20,123 nt of DNA from the NCBI GenBank assembly GCA_016296285.1, contig JAEDJP010000016.1, positions 1 through 20,123 of the forward strand, written 5' to 3'. A model generated the notes under the pieces. It was not told the origin of the DNA and made no database searches. It was given only the letters and a program-made list of their open reading frames with translations. Both the position numbers and the translations under genes were made by a program. The DNA comes from Bacilli bacterium (lineage in GTDB: Bacteria; Bacillota_I; Bacilli_A; RFN20; CAG-826). Of this stretch, positions 1 to 5,916 are shown piece after piece (positions within the stretch are counted from its first letter, which is position 1; each line of letters starts with the position of its first letter).

Positions 1-83
1 TGTGGAGCTTCGTTATGATGGTTTCAATTCGGTCCAGCAAATTGGGTACACATCATTCGCGCCGCCTTTTTTGATGCTCGTCG

Positions 84-656
84 TTATTTCCCGATCGCCG
101 CCATCGCGCGATGGACTTTGGTTTGCTCGGAGAAATGGACCTCGATGCCGTTCTCGTCGAAGAGATCCTTCATGATCTTCTTGGCCCCGATGAGGGAGTT
201 GTATTCGAACTCGATCTCGTAGTCCGTCTTGCCGGAATACGTGTTGCGGTCCAAGGAAAGGAGGCCACCTTTGAAATCGACGTCGATGCGCTCGGTCGTG
301 AGGGACGTGAGGATCTTGAGCTTCGTGACGTCGATGTCGAGCTGGATGAGGAAACGGGTGATGTCCGTCTTGGGGAATTCCCCGAAATCGCGCAGCTCGG
401 CGAATTGGGTGTAGGTGATGGTTGCGTTTTTCTCGAGCAACCCTTCCGAAAGAGGGGTCTTGAGGGTGAGCTCGTAGGCTTGCCCCTTCTCGCGGATGCG
501 GAGGGCGATCCCTTCCTGGGCGAGGTAACGGTCTTCCGTGTCGATGTAATGGTTCGTCTGGACGTAACGGGGATAGCCGCGGAAAGCCTTCGCGAGCTTC
601 TTGTATTCCTCGGCGCTCACAAGCGCTTTGGCTTCGATTTCGATGGCATTGGACAT
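84..656 (-). CDS. CYTH domain protein (YjbK-like triphosphate tunnel enzyme)
   Basis: The 190-residue product fits the CYTH/triphosphate tunnel metalloenzyme family, which hydrolyses or binds triphosphorylated substrates or inorganic polyphosphate with divalent metal. The signature ExExK is visible at residues 6-10 (EIEAK). Further charged strands typical of the tunnel follow, such as RIREKG, ELTLKTP and EIEFEY. Length matches the Bacillus YjbK-type proteins. The start is supported by GGAGG about 7 nt upstream of ATG. The gene stands alone on the minus strand, divergent from the EIIB-like gene, with overlapping promoters. Substrate cannot be told from sequence; thiamine triphosphatase, tripolyphosphatase or a regulatory role are all open. 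Confidence 0.85.
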   Translation of the reverse strand: MSNAIEIEAKALVSAEEYKKLAKAFRGYPRYVQTNHYIDTEDRYLAQEGIALRIREKGQAYELTLKTPLSEGLLEKNATITYTQFAELRDFGEFPKTDITRFLIQLDIDVTKLKILTSLTTERIDVDFKGGLLSLDRNTYSGKTDYEIEFEYNSLIGAKKIMKDLFDENGIEVHFSEQTKVHRAMAAIGK

Positions 657-683
657 TGTTTATCCTCCGTCCCGTATTATACT
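656..683 (+). promoter_or_regulatory. Promoter of the EIIB-like gene
   Basis: The plus strand carries -10 TATACT at 678-683 and a -35-like TTGTTT at 656-661, 16 nt apart. A transcript would start near 690, only a few bases before ATG 694, so the mRNA would be nearly leaderless. No Shine-Dalgarno precedes 694. The assignment is by motif only. Confidence 0.4.
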
Positions 684-704
684 AACTTCGTTTATGTTTG
701 GAAA
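676..704 (-). promoter_or_regulatory. Promoter of the CYTH gene
   Basis: A perfect -10 TATAAT is read on the minus strand at 681-676. A weak -35 (TTTCCA) lies at 704-699, 17 nt upstream. The predicted start lies just upstream of the GGAGG ribosome binding site. The element overlaps the -10 of the divergent plus-strand promoter. Confidence 0.55.
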
Positions 705-1095
705 AAGAATGTTGCCCCTCTTCGACGCATCTTCCGTCGATCGCTTCTTGAAGGAGAATGCCTGGTGGATCGCGCTCATCGTGGTCGCCGTCCTCCTGCT
801 CGTCGTCTTGCTGCTTTTGCTTCTGCGTCCCCACAAGAAAAAGGAACGCGCCCGCAAAAGCGTCGCCAAAAGCGAATACCTCTCCGCCATGGGAGGGGAA
901 GACAACATCGTCTCCCATCTTCGCAAAGGCAGCCGCATCGAGCTCGTCTTGAAGGATTATTCCTTGCTCGACAAGGAACGCCTCAAGGACGCGGGGGTCG
1001 ATTCGTTCATCCTCATGTCGAACAAGCTGACCCTCGTGATCCAAGGGGATGCCGAACGCGTCGAAAACGTCCTGTTCGGCGAGGAAGGAAAATAA
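694..1095 (+). CDS. Membrane-anchored degenerate PTS EIIB-domain protein
   Basis: The product is about 133 residues. A hydrophobic segment at residues 24-44 is followed by a basic stretch (RPHKKKERARK) and then a C-terminal domain of about 65 residues. That domain follows the glucose-type EIIB pattern: SAMGGEDNIV, then RIELVLKD, then LDKERLKDAGV, then a final LTLVIQG. In true EIIB domains the segment after GGxxNI holds the phosphorylated cysteine (CxTRLR); here the matching stretch reads HLRKGSRIEL and there is no cysteine. The protein therefore probably cannot carry phosphate and may be structural or sensory. The start is uncertain: ATG 694 would be nearly leaderless, while ATG 709 has a weak GGAAA before it. 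No PTS permease gene is nearby. Confidence 0.7.
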   Translation: MFGKRMLPLFDASSVDRFLKENAWWIALIVVAVLLLVVLLLLLLRPHKKKERARKSVAKSEYLSAMGGEDNIVSHLRKGSRIELVLKDYSLLDKERLKDAGVDSFILMSNKLTLVIQGDAERVENVLFGEEGK

Positions 1096-1101
1096 AAAGC
1101 G

Positions 1102-1132
1102 AGCCCTATTCCCGGAAGGAAAGGGCTTTTTT
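1102..1132. terminator. Bidirectional terminator between EIIB-like gene and maf
   Basis: The stem AGCCCT (1102-1107) pairs with AGGGCT (1122-1127) and is followed by a T run on the plus strand. On the minus strand the A run at 1094-1098 gives a T tail too. The last codons and stop of maf lie inside the hairpin. Confidence 0.8.
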
Positions 1133-1654
1133 GATGTCTTCGGTCGGCAGTCCCATCACGTTGTCGAAGCTGCCGCGGATTTCCTTCACGAGGGGGAAGC
1201 GATCCTGGATGCCATAGGCGCCCGCCTTATCAAGGGGCGACCCCGTCGCGACGTAGGCCTCGATCAGGGCGTCGCTTAAATCCTCGAAGAAGACCTCGGT
1301 TTTGACGGTCCGGGTGATTTCCTTGCCATGCCCGATATACGTATAGCCGCTTAAGACGATTTGCTTGCGCCCGGATTCCTTCTTGAGCATCGCCTTGGCC
1401 TCTTCGGCATCTTTTGGCTTGCCAAGCGCCTCCCCGTCGAGGAGCACGACCGTATCGCAGGCGAGGATCTCATCGCCCGGGTAACGGCTCGCGACCGCGT
1501 AGGCCTTGAGCTTGCTCTCCTCCGCGGGCAAGTCCTTGGGCGAAAGAAAGGAAAGCGAGGATTCGTCGACCATGGGGACGACGATCGTAAAGGATGGGAC
1601 GATCTTGGCCAAAAGCTCTTTCCGTCTCGGGGAAGAAGAAGCGAGGATGAACAT
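1106..1654 (-). CDS. maf: Maf/YhdE-type nucleoside triphosphate pyrophosphatase
   Basis: This is a 182-residue Maf protein, which hydrolyses dTTP/UTP or modified nucleotides to the monophosphate and so cleans the nucleotide pool. The N-terminal signature LASSSPRRKELL is at residues 4-15. The motif ACDTVV and the C-terminal DKAGAYGIQ and NVMGLP motifs are all present. KAGxYxIQ is the form seen in dTTP/UTP-specific members. The start lies 3 bp after the RNase J stop (TAA GCC ATG) and has no Shine-Dalgarno, so translation is probably coupled to rnj. It ends within a terminator shared with the convergent EIIB-like gene. Confidence 0.95.
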   Translation of the reverse strand: MFILASSSPRRKELLAKIVPSFTIVVPMVDESSLSFLSPKDLPAEESKLKAYAVASRYPGDEILACDTVVLLDGEALGKPKDAEEAKAMLKKESGRKQIVLSGYTYIGHGKEITRTVKTEVFFEDLSDALIEAYVATGSPLDKAGAYGIQDRFPLVKEIRGSFDNVMGLPTEDIKKALSFRE

Positions 1655-1657
1655 GGC

Positions 1658-3328
1658 TTAGGAATGGCTTTCCATGATGACCGGGACGATCATCGGGTTC
1701 CGGTCCGTCTTGCGGGAGATGTATTTCGCGAGGGTATCCTTGATCGCGACCTTGATCTCGGAGAAGGAGAAGTCCTTTTTCTCGAGGATGGCGCGCACGG
1801 CCTCGCGAGCCCGTTGCTGGCTGTGACGCACGACGTGGCTCTCCTCGTCCGCGGCGAACCCGCGGGTATAGACGAGGGGCTCGACGATGAGCTTGCGTTT
1901 CTTGGTGTCGATCGCGAGAAGCACCGAGACCATCCCGTCGCTTTTGAGGATGGAACGCTCGTTGATCGCGGTCCCGTTGACGCCGTCGAGGTCGTTGCCG
2001 TCGATGTAAACCGCGTTCGCGGGCACGACGCCGCCCCGGAAGACCTTGTGCTGGAACAAGGTGAGCTGCTCCCCGTTATCGCAAAGGAAGACGTGGTCGG
2101 GGGCCATGCCGAGTTGCTCGGCGATCTGCCCGTGGATCTTGAGCATGCGGTATTCGCCGTGGACCGGCATGAAATACGACGGGCGCACGAGGCGTTGCAT
2201 GAGGCGGAGTTCCTGCTTCGAGGGGTGGCCGGAGGAATGGAGGGAGAAGGCGAGGGAATTCTGCTTCACGTCCGCGCCCATCTTGACGAGCTTGTTGACG
2301 AGTTTCTCGACGAGGGCCCCGTTGCCCGGGATGGGATTCGAGGAGAACACGACCGTGTCCCCGGGGTAGATCGAGGTGAAGCGGGAATCGCCGTTGACGA
2401 TGCGGGAAAGGGCCGCCATCTCTTCGCCTTGGCTGCCCGTGCAGACGATGCACACCTCGGAGTTGCGGTAATTGCGCAGGCTGTTTTCCTGGATGATCGC
2501 CTGGTCGGGGATCTTGATGTAGCCGTATTCGCGGGCGATGCCGATGACGTTCTTCATGGAACGGCCGAGGACGCAGATCTTCCTGCCGTGGGAAACCGCG
2601 ACTTCGACGACTTGCTGGATGCGGTTGATGTTGCTCGAGAAGGTCGAGACGATGATGCGGCCGGGTGCTTTGTCGAAAACTTCCTCGACGCCGCGGCGGA
2701 CGTTCGTCTCGCTCGGGGTGTAACCTTCGATCTCGGCGTTCGTCGAATCCGCCATGAGGAGGTCGACACCCTCGGTGCCGAGGCGGGCGAGCTTGTCGAT
2801 CTCGAAATTCGGGCCGACCGGGGTCAAGTCGATCTTGAAGTCGCCGGTCTCGATGATGCGGCCGGAAGCGCTATCGATGCAGATGCCGAACGAATCCGGG
2901 ATGGAGTGGGTGACGCGGAAGAAGGAGATCTCGAAATCGTCCCCGATCTTGACGCGGGAATTCTCGTCGTACTCGACGATGTTAACCGGGTCGCGGAAAC
3001 GGGCGTCCTCGAGCTTGTGGCGGATGAGGGCGGCCGCGAGGCGCGGGGCGTAGATCACGGGGATGTGGACGCTGCGGAGCAAGAAAGGGATGCCGCCGAT
3101 ATGGTCTTCATGGCCGTGGGTGATGAAAAGGCCCTTGATCTTGGAACGGTTGCTCTTCAGGTAGGAATAGTCCGGGATGACGTAATCGACGCCAGGCAGG
3201 TTCGCTTCTGGGAAGCGGACGCCCGCGTCGACCAGGATGAGCGAGCGGTCGGTCTCGAAGCAGTAGGTGTTCTTGCCCACTTCACCGAGCCCGCCGAGGG
3301 CAAAGATATTGACTGGGGTATCTCTCAT
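1658..3328 (-). CDS. rnj: Ribonuclease J
   Basis: The 556-residue product is a metallo-beta-lactamase/beta-CASP RNase of the RNase J family, with 5'-3' exonuclease and endonuclease activity in mRNA decay and rRNA processing. The metal site HGHEDH is at residues 71-76, His141 and Asp163 follow, and the beta-CASP part contains TFSSNINRIQ and LGRSMKN. The segment HSSGHPSKQEL and the later PVHGEY complete the active site. Length is typical. The start is supported by AGAGG 6-10 nt upstream. It is the first gene of an rnj-maf operon. Whether it corresponds to J1 or J2 cannot be decided, since only one copy is in view. Confidence 0.97.
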   Translation of the reverse strand: MRDTPVNIFALGGLGEVGKNTYCFETDRSLILVDAGVRFPEANLPGVDYVIPDYSYLKSNRSKIKGLFITHGHEDHIGGIPFLLRSVHIPVIYAPRLAAALIRHKLEDARFRDPVNIVEYDENSRVKIGDDFEISFFRVTHSIPDSFGICIDSASGRIIETGDFKIDLTPVGPNFEIDKLARLGTEGVDLLMADSTNAEIEGYTPSETNVRRGVEEVFDKAPGRIIVSTFSSNINRIQQVVEVAVSHGRKICVLGRSMKNVIGIAREYGYIKIPDQAIIQENSLRNYRNSEVCIVCTGSQGEEMAALSRIVNGDSRFTSIYPGDTVVFSSNPIPGNGALVEKLVNKLVKMGADVKQNSLAFSLHSSGHPSKQELRLMQRLVRPSYFMPVHGEYRMLKIHGQIAEQLGMAPDHVFLCDNGEQLTLFQHKVFRGGVVPANAVYIDGNDLDGVNGTAINERSILKSDGMVSVLLAIDTKKRKLIVEPLVYTRGFAADEESHVVRHSQQRAREAVRAILEKKDFSFSEIKVAIKDTLAKYISRKTDRNPMIVPVIMESHS

Positions 3329-3354
3329 AAAAACCTCTAGAAAAATGGAGTGGT

Positions 3355-3384
3355 ATTCTCGTTGGTAACGTTCGTTACTTGTAA
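3355..3384 (-). promoter_or_regulatory. Upstream region of rnj with a perfect dyad
   Basis: GTAACG-TT-CGTTAC at 3365-3378 is a perfect 14-bp inverted repeat. It lies between a weak -35 (TTACAA, 3384-3379) and a weak -10 (GAGAAT, 3360-3355) on the minus strand, 18 nt apart. The dyad looks like an operator. The promoter assignment itself is weak. Confidence 0.35.
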
Positions 3385-3405
3385 TATACGTGGTCTAAGG
3401 CCAAA

Positions 3406-3432
3406 GGAAAAGCCCTTTCTTTAATGAAAGGG
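3406..3432 (-). terminator. Intrinsic terminator upstream of rnj
   Basis: CCCTTTC and GAAAGGG (3413-3419 and 3426-3432) form a 7-bp stem around a 6-nt loop. On the minus strand it is followed by CTTTTCCTTT. It would stop transcripts coming from the small-RNA locus before they reach the rnj promoter. Confidence 0.5.
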
Positions 3433-3467
3433 GTTTCAGCAAAAGCGTTCGGAGTCAAGACGAATGG

Positions 3468-3548
3468 GCAAAAGAAAAGCCAGGTGTAAGGGGGGACGCC
3501 TGGCTCTCCCGGGCAGCGGCCCGGACGGCCACAAGAAAACTTGTGACG
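3468..3548 (-). ncRNA. Candidate small RNA, about 80 nt, three hairpins
   Basis: Read on the minus strand, three perfect hairpins follow one another: CACAAG/CTTGTG (3545-3530), CCGGGC/GCCCGG (3524-3509) and AGCCAGG/CCTGGCT (3505-3478). The last is followed directly by TTTCTTTT, an intrinsic terminator. A good sigma70-type promoter sits just upstream. The 14-nt loop of the last hairpin contains six consecutive C residues followed by UU, which could pair with G-rich ribosome binding sites. It does not show the conserved cores of SRP RNA, tmRNA, RNase P RNA or 6S RNA that I know. It could instead be a terminated leader of rnj. Confidence 0.5.
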
Positions 3549-3553
3549 TGATT

Positions 3554-3582
3554 ATTGTCGTATTAATGGGAGTCAATGTCAA
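3554..3582 (-). promoter_or_regulatory. Promoter of the candidate small RNA
   Basis: A perfect -35 TTGACA (3582-3577) and a -10 GACAAT (3559-3554) are separated by 17 bp on the minus strand. The predicted start, about 3547, falls 2 nt before the first hairpin. Confidence 0.55.
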
Positions 3583-3664
3583 CAAATTCCCAAAAAGTTT
3601 CAAAATATTAACAAAGATTTCCAAAAAAGGCGGATTCCATGGAAATGAATCGGAAAGGGAAACA

Positions 3665-3693
3665 CGAAAAAACCGGGAACGCGCCCCGGTTTT
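3665..3693 (-). terminator. Terminator of the lipoprotein gene
   Basis: AAAACCGGG (3669-3677) pairs with CCCGGTTTT (3685-3693) as a 9-bp stem. On the minus strand it is followed by further T residues. Confidence 0.85.
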
Positions 3694-3710
3694 GAATGGA
3701 TCGAGGTTCC

Positions 3711-4502
3711 TTAGGCCTGAAAATCGGCGGCGTTCGGATAGACGAGATCGACGTTGCCCCAGGCAAATTCCATGCTCGTGGCGGCACTTTCTTCGCCGCT
3801 GGTCTCGTTGATGGAGAGGCGCTGCGGGAGGTAGTTGTCGATGGCAAGGCTGAGGGAGGCATCGAAGGCGACGCCATCGATGTTGCCTTGGGTGGAGGCC
3901 TCGACGCTCAAGTTGCCTTCCCCGGAGCTGCGGCAGGTCGCGGTCCAACTGGTCATGCCTTCGGGGTAGGAGAGCTCGCCTTCGACTTCGGCCGGCATCA
4001 TCGCGATGAGGCCATCGATGGTCTCGGTGAGAGAATCCATGAAGCTGGTAGCGAGTTCCTCGCCGTTGAATTGGGTTTGGTATTCCGCGACGGTTTGCTC
4101 GAAGAGGACATCGGCGCCGACGGAGACTTCCTGGTAGGCCTTTTCTTCGCCAAAGGCGGCCGCCACGACATAGGTGCCGTCCTTGACGTAGACGTATTGC
4201 TCCATCGAGATGGCTTCCTCAATGCCTTCCGCTTCCCTCTTGAGGTGGAAGTATTTTTGGGAGAGGGCGCTCGTGATTTCGACCGACATACCCATGGTCC
4301 CTTCTTCGGCGGTGGTGGCGGCCATGACGCTCTTCATCCAGAAGTCGGAGGGGACGGTGACCTCGCCGGCCTCGTATTTGGCCTTGGCGTTCCTGGAGAT
4401 GGTTTGGGCTTCTTCGATGGTAACCTCGGGGGCTTGGGTTTCGCCGCAGGAGGCAAGCAAGAGGAAGCTCGCGGAGAGGAGGAGGATGTTCTTTGCTTTC
4501 AT
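3711..4502 (-). CDS. Lipoprotein of unknown function
   Basis: The 263-residue product begins with a lipoprotein signal peptide (MKAKNILLLSASFLLLASC) whose lipobox LASC places the lipidated cysteine at residue 19. The mature part is acidic and strand-rich, with no cysteine pairs or enzymatic motif that I recognise. Segments such as YVYVKDGTYVVAAAF, a serine/threonine-rich middle and LPQRLSINET suggest a secreted beta-rich domain of the LolA/LppX-like type seen in Bacillota lipoproteins. That is a guess from pattern only. AAGGAA precedes the ATG. The gene is monocistronic, with its own -10 box and terminator. Confidence 0.8.
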   Translation of the reverse strand: MKAKNILLLSASFLLLASCGETQAPEVTIEEAQTISRNAKAKYEAGEVTVPSDFWMKSVMAATTAEEGTMGMSVEITSALSQKYFHLKREAEGIEEAISMEQYVYVKDGTYVVAAAFGEEKAYQEVSVGADVLFEQTVAEYQTQFNGEELATSFMDSLTETIDGLIAMMPAEVEGELSYPEGMTSWTATCRSSGEGNLSVEASTQGNIDGVAFDASLSLAIDNYLPQRLSINETSGEESAATSMEFAWGNVDLVYPNAADFQA

Positions 4503-4543
4503 AATGGTTCCTTTTCTGCGGGGAAACGAATCCTCGCAAGCTT

Positions 4544-4549
4544 ATTATA
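4544..4549 (-). promoter_or_regulatory. -10 box of the lipoprotein gene
   Basis: A perfect TATAAT is read on the minus strand about 42 bp upstream of the start codon. I see no convincing -35. Confidence 0.5.
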
Positions 4550-4611
4550 CAGCGGAGAGATAAACGGAAAAGACGCAATAAGGAATGATCGATTCATTTT
4601 TTCGTTCGCAA

Positions 4612-4639
4612 TGGAAAAGCCGCCCCATGAAGAGGCGAC
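4612..4639 (-). terminator. Terminator of def
   Basis: GTCGCCTC (4639-4632) pairs with GGGGCGGC (4626-4619) through eight pairs including two G-U wobbles. It is followed by TTTTCC on the minus strand. Confidence 0.7.
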
Positions 4640-4645
4640 GAATCG

Positions 4646-5194
4646 TCAGATGGCTTCGGAATTCGGGGGTTCGGCGAAGGGGTTATCCTTCGGGATCCGG
4701 TCGTAGAAGAGGATGCCGTCGAGGTGATCGATCTCGTGCTGGAGGACGATCGCGTCATACCCCCGGGCGACGAGCTCGACGTCTTGCTTGGCAAAGGCGT
4801 CATACGCCCGGACCTTGATCTTGAAATCGCGGATGACGTGGCCGGGATGGTCCGCGTCGACGCTCAAGCACCCCTCCCCGTTTTGGAGATAGGCTTTGCG
4901 GATGGAATTCGTGACGATCTTTGGATTGACCAAGGCGAGTTCCACGGGCGGGTATTTGTCGCCCCTGGGATAGTAGACGACGATCATGCGGAGCAATTTG
5001 CCGATTTGGGGCGCGGCAAGGCCCACCCCTTCCCTCACGGATGGGTGCTTTTCGCGGAAGGACGGGTCTTGGCTGTCCTTGAGATAGCGCATCATCTCGT
5101 GGATGAGCGCGTCGTGTTCTTCGGAAAGCGGAAGGGCGACGGGCTCGCATTTCTTCCGCATTCTCGGGTCGGTGTCTTTAACGATCTTCAGCAT
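4646..5194 (-). CDS. def: Peptide deformylase
   Basis: The 182-residue enzyme removes the formyl group from nascent proteins using a metal held by Cys and two His. All three motifs are visible: GVGLAAPQIG at residues 56-65, EGCLSV at 107-112 (Cys109 ligand) and QHEIDHLDG at 152-160 (His153, His157, catalytic Glu154). The insertion after the N-terminus and the EGCLSV form match type II deformylases of Gram-positive bacteria. The start at MLKIVKD is the usual one, yet no Shine-Dalgarno precedes it; a GC hairpin takes its place. The gene has its own promoter and terminator. Confidence 0.96.
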   Translation of the reverse strand: MLKIVKDTDPRMRKKCEPVALPLSEEHDALIHEMMRYLKDSQDPSFREKHPSVREGVGLAAPQIGKLLRMIVVYYPRGDKYPPVELALVNPKIVTNSIRKAYLQNGEGCLSVDADHPGHVIRDFKIKVRAYDAFAKQDVELVARGYDAIVLQHEIDHLDGILFYDRIPKDNPFAEPPNSEAI

Positions 5195-5204
5195 GTTGGT
5201 TCGC

Positions 5205-5264
5205 GCGGGCCTTCGCCCGCATCTCCATGGACCAAAGCATAGCGTTGGGGAAGGGAAATCGCAA
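5205..5264 (-). promoter_or_regulatory. def promoter and leader hairpin
   Basis: On the minus strand, -35 TTGCGA (5264-5259) and -10 TATGCT (5241-5236) are 17 bp apart. The short leader holds a GCGGGC-gaag-GCCCGC hairpin (5220-5205) ending 10 nt before the def ATG, where a ribosome binding site would be expected. Confidence 0.45.
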
Positions 5265-5280
5265 GGGCATGCCGCGGATC

Positions 5281-5459
5281 TCGGTTTTCCAAAAATTTAC
5301 CCCTTCTCTTAATGAGAAGAAAGAGTGAAAATATGAGAGCCTTGAATCCCATGTGCGGATAGGCATTCGTCGGAACGACGGTTTTTCAGGGGTAGGGCCG
5401 TCAACAAGCCAAACGCACAACGACACGCGCCGTTACCAATGCGCGGAGGAGGTCCCCTT
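5281..5459 (+). promoter_or_regulatory. Long upstream region of the 106-residue protein gene
   Basis: This region of about 180 nt holds an inverted repeat CTTCTC-ttaat-GAGAAG (5303-5319) and a hairpin CGTCG-gaa-CGACG followed by G and TTTTT (5368-5386) that resembles an attenuator. A GCGC-based hairpin lies just before the strong GGAGGAGG ribosome binding site. I compared it from memory with common riboswitch cores and saw no match. A convincing -10/-35 pair was not found. Confidence 0.3.
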
Positions 5460-5780
5460 ATGGACGTTACGAACAACACCGGGATGGAAATCATCCCCGC
5501 CGTCGGGCACTCGATCGAGGAAGTCCGCCGGCTCATCGAAGCCCTGGAATCCCGCGGCTTCGAGATCATGCCCTCCCTGGCCCATGCCGAGGATGGCGCC
5601 TCGACCTATGCCATCGCCCTTTCCGCGAAAGAGAAGAAAGCGATGCTCGACGAGAAAGGCCTCGCGACCTTGAATTGGACCATGAGCCATGGCCCGATCC
5701 TCCCCGTCGCGACCGTTCTTGCGCACCTCGACACGATTCTCGAAGGCGATGAAGCCTACTACGCTTCCCTCGCGAAATAA
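5460..5780 (+). CDS. Uncharacterised 106-residue protein
   Basis: I do not recognise this protein. It is small and soluble, with no signal peptide or membrane segment. Predicted structure alternates strands and helices: EIIPAVG, then helix SIEEVRRLIEALESRG, strand FEIMPSL, strand STYAIALS, helix AKEKKAMLDEKG, LNWTMS and a C-terminal helix. A ferredoxin-like small alpha/beta fold is possible. The start at ATG 5460 is chosen because GGAGGAGG lies 6-7 nt upstream; an in-frame ATG at 5439 has no such site. It has a long leader and its own terminator and lies directly before the sensor kinase gene, but with a terminator between them. Confidence 0.75.
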   Translation: MDVTNNTGMEIIPAVGHSIEEVRRLIEALESRGFEIMPSLAHAEDGASTYAIALSAKEKKAMLDEKGLATLNWTMSHGPILPVATVLAHLDTILEGDEAYYASLAK

Positions 5781-5789
5781 GCTTGGCAC

Positions 5790-5823
5790 GCCCGGCTTCG
5801 AGCAAGCCGGGCTTTCCTTTTTC
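5790..5823 (+). terminator. Terminator of the 106-residue protein gene
   Basis: GCCCGGCTT (5790-5798) pairs perfectly with AAGCCGGGC (5804-5812). The stem is followed by TTTCCTTTTT. Confidence 0.9.
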
Positions 5824-5869
5824 CCGCCATCCATTTATTGGTTGTCTTCCGACAAATCCGCCTCTCATG

Positions 5870-5898
5870 TTGTTTTTTGCATGCGTGAACCATAAACT
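5870..5898 (+). promoter_or_regulatory. Possible promoter of the hybrid kinase gene
   Basis: A -35-like TTGTTT (5870-5875) and -10-like TAAACT (5893-5898) are 17 bp apart and about 20 bp before the start codon. Both boxes are imperfect. Confidence 0.35.
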
Positions 5899-5916
5899 AG
5901 AGATTAGGATTCCATC

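Noticed and set aside
1..83. A gene or terminator at the left edge
   Set aside because: There is a T run at 67-72 but no convincing stem, and no coding frame with support.
1361..3340. A 659-codon plus-strand open frame opposite RNase J
   Set aside because: It is an antisense shadow of rnj and maf in GC-rich DNA, rich in Asp, Val, Gly and Arg with no domain pattern.
5281..5459. A known riboswitch before the 106-residue gene
   Set aside because: I saw none of the cores I remember for TPP, FMN, SAM, cobalamin, THF, c-di-GMP, ZTP or guanidine riboswitches; kept only as an unclassified leader.
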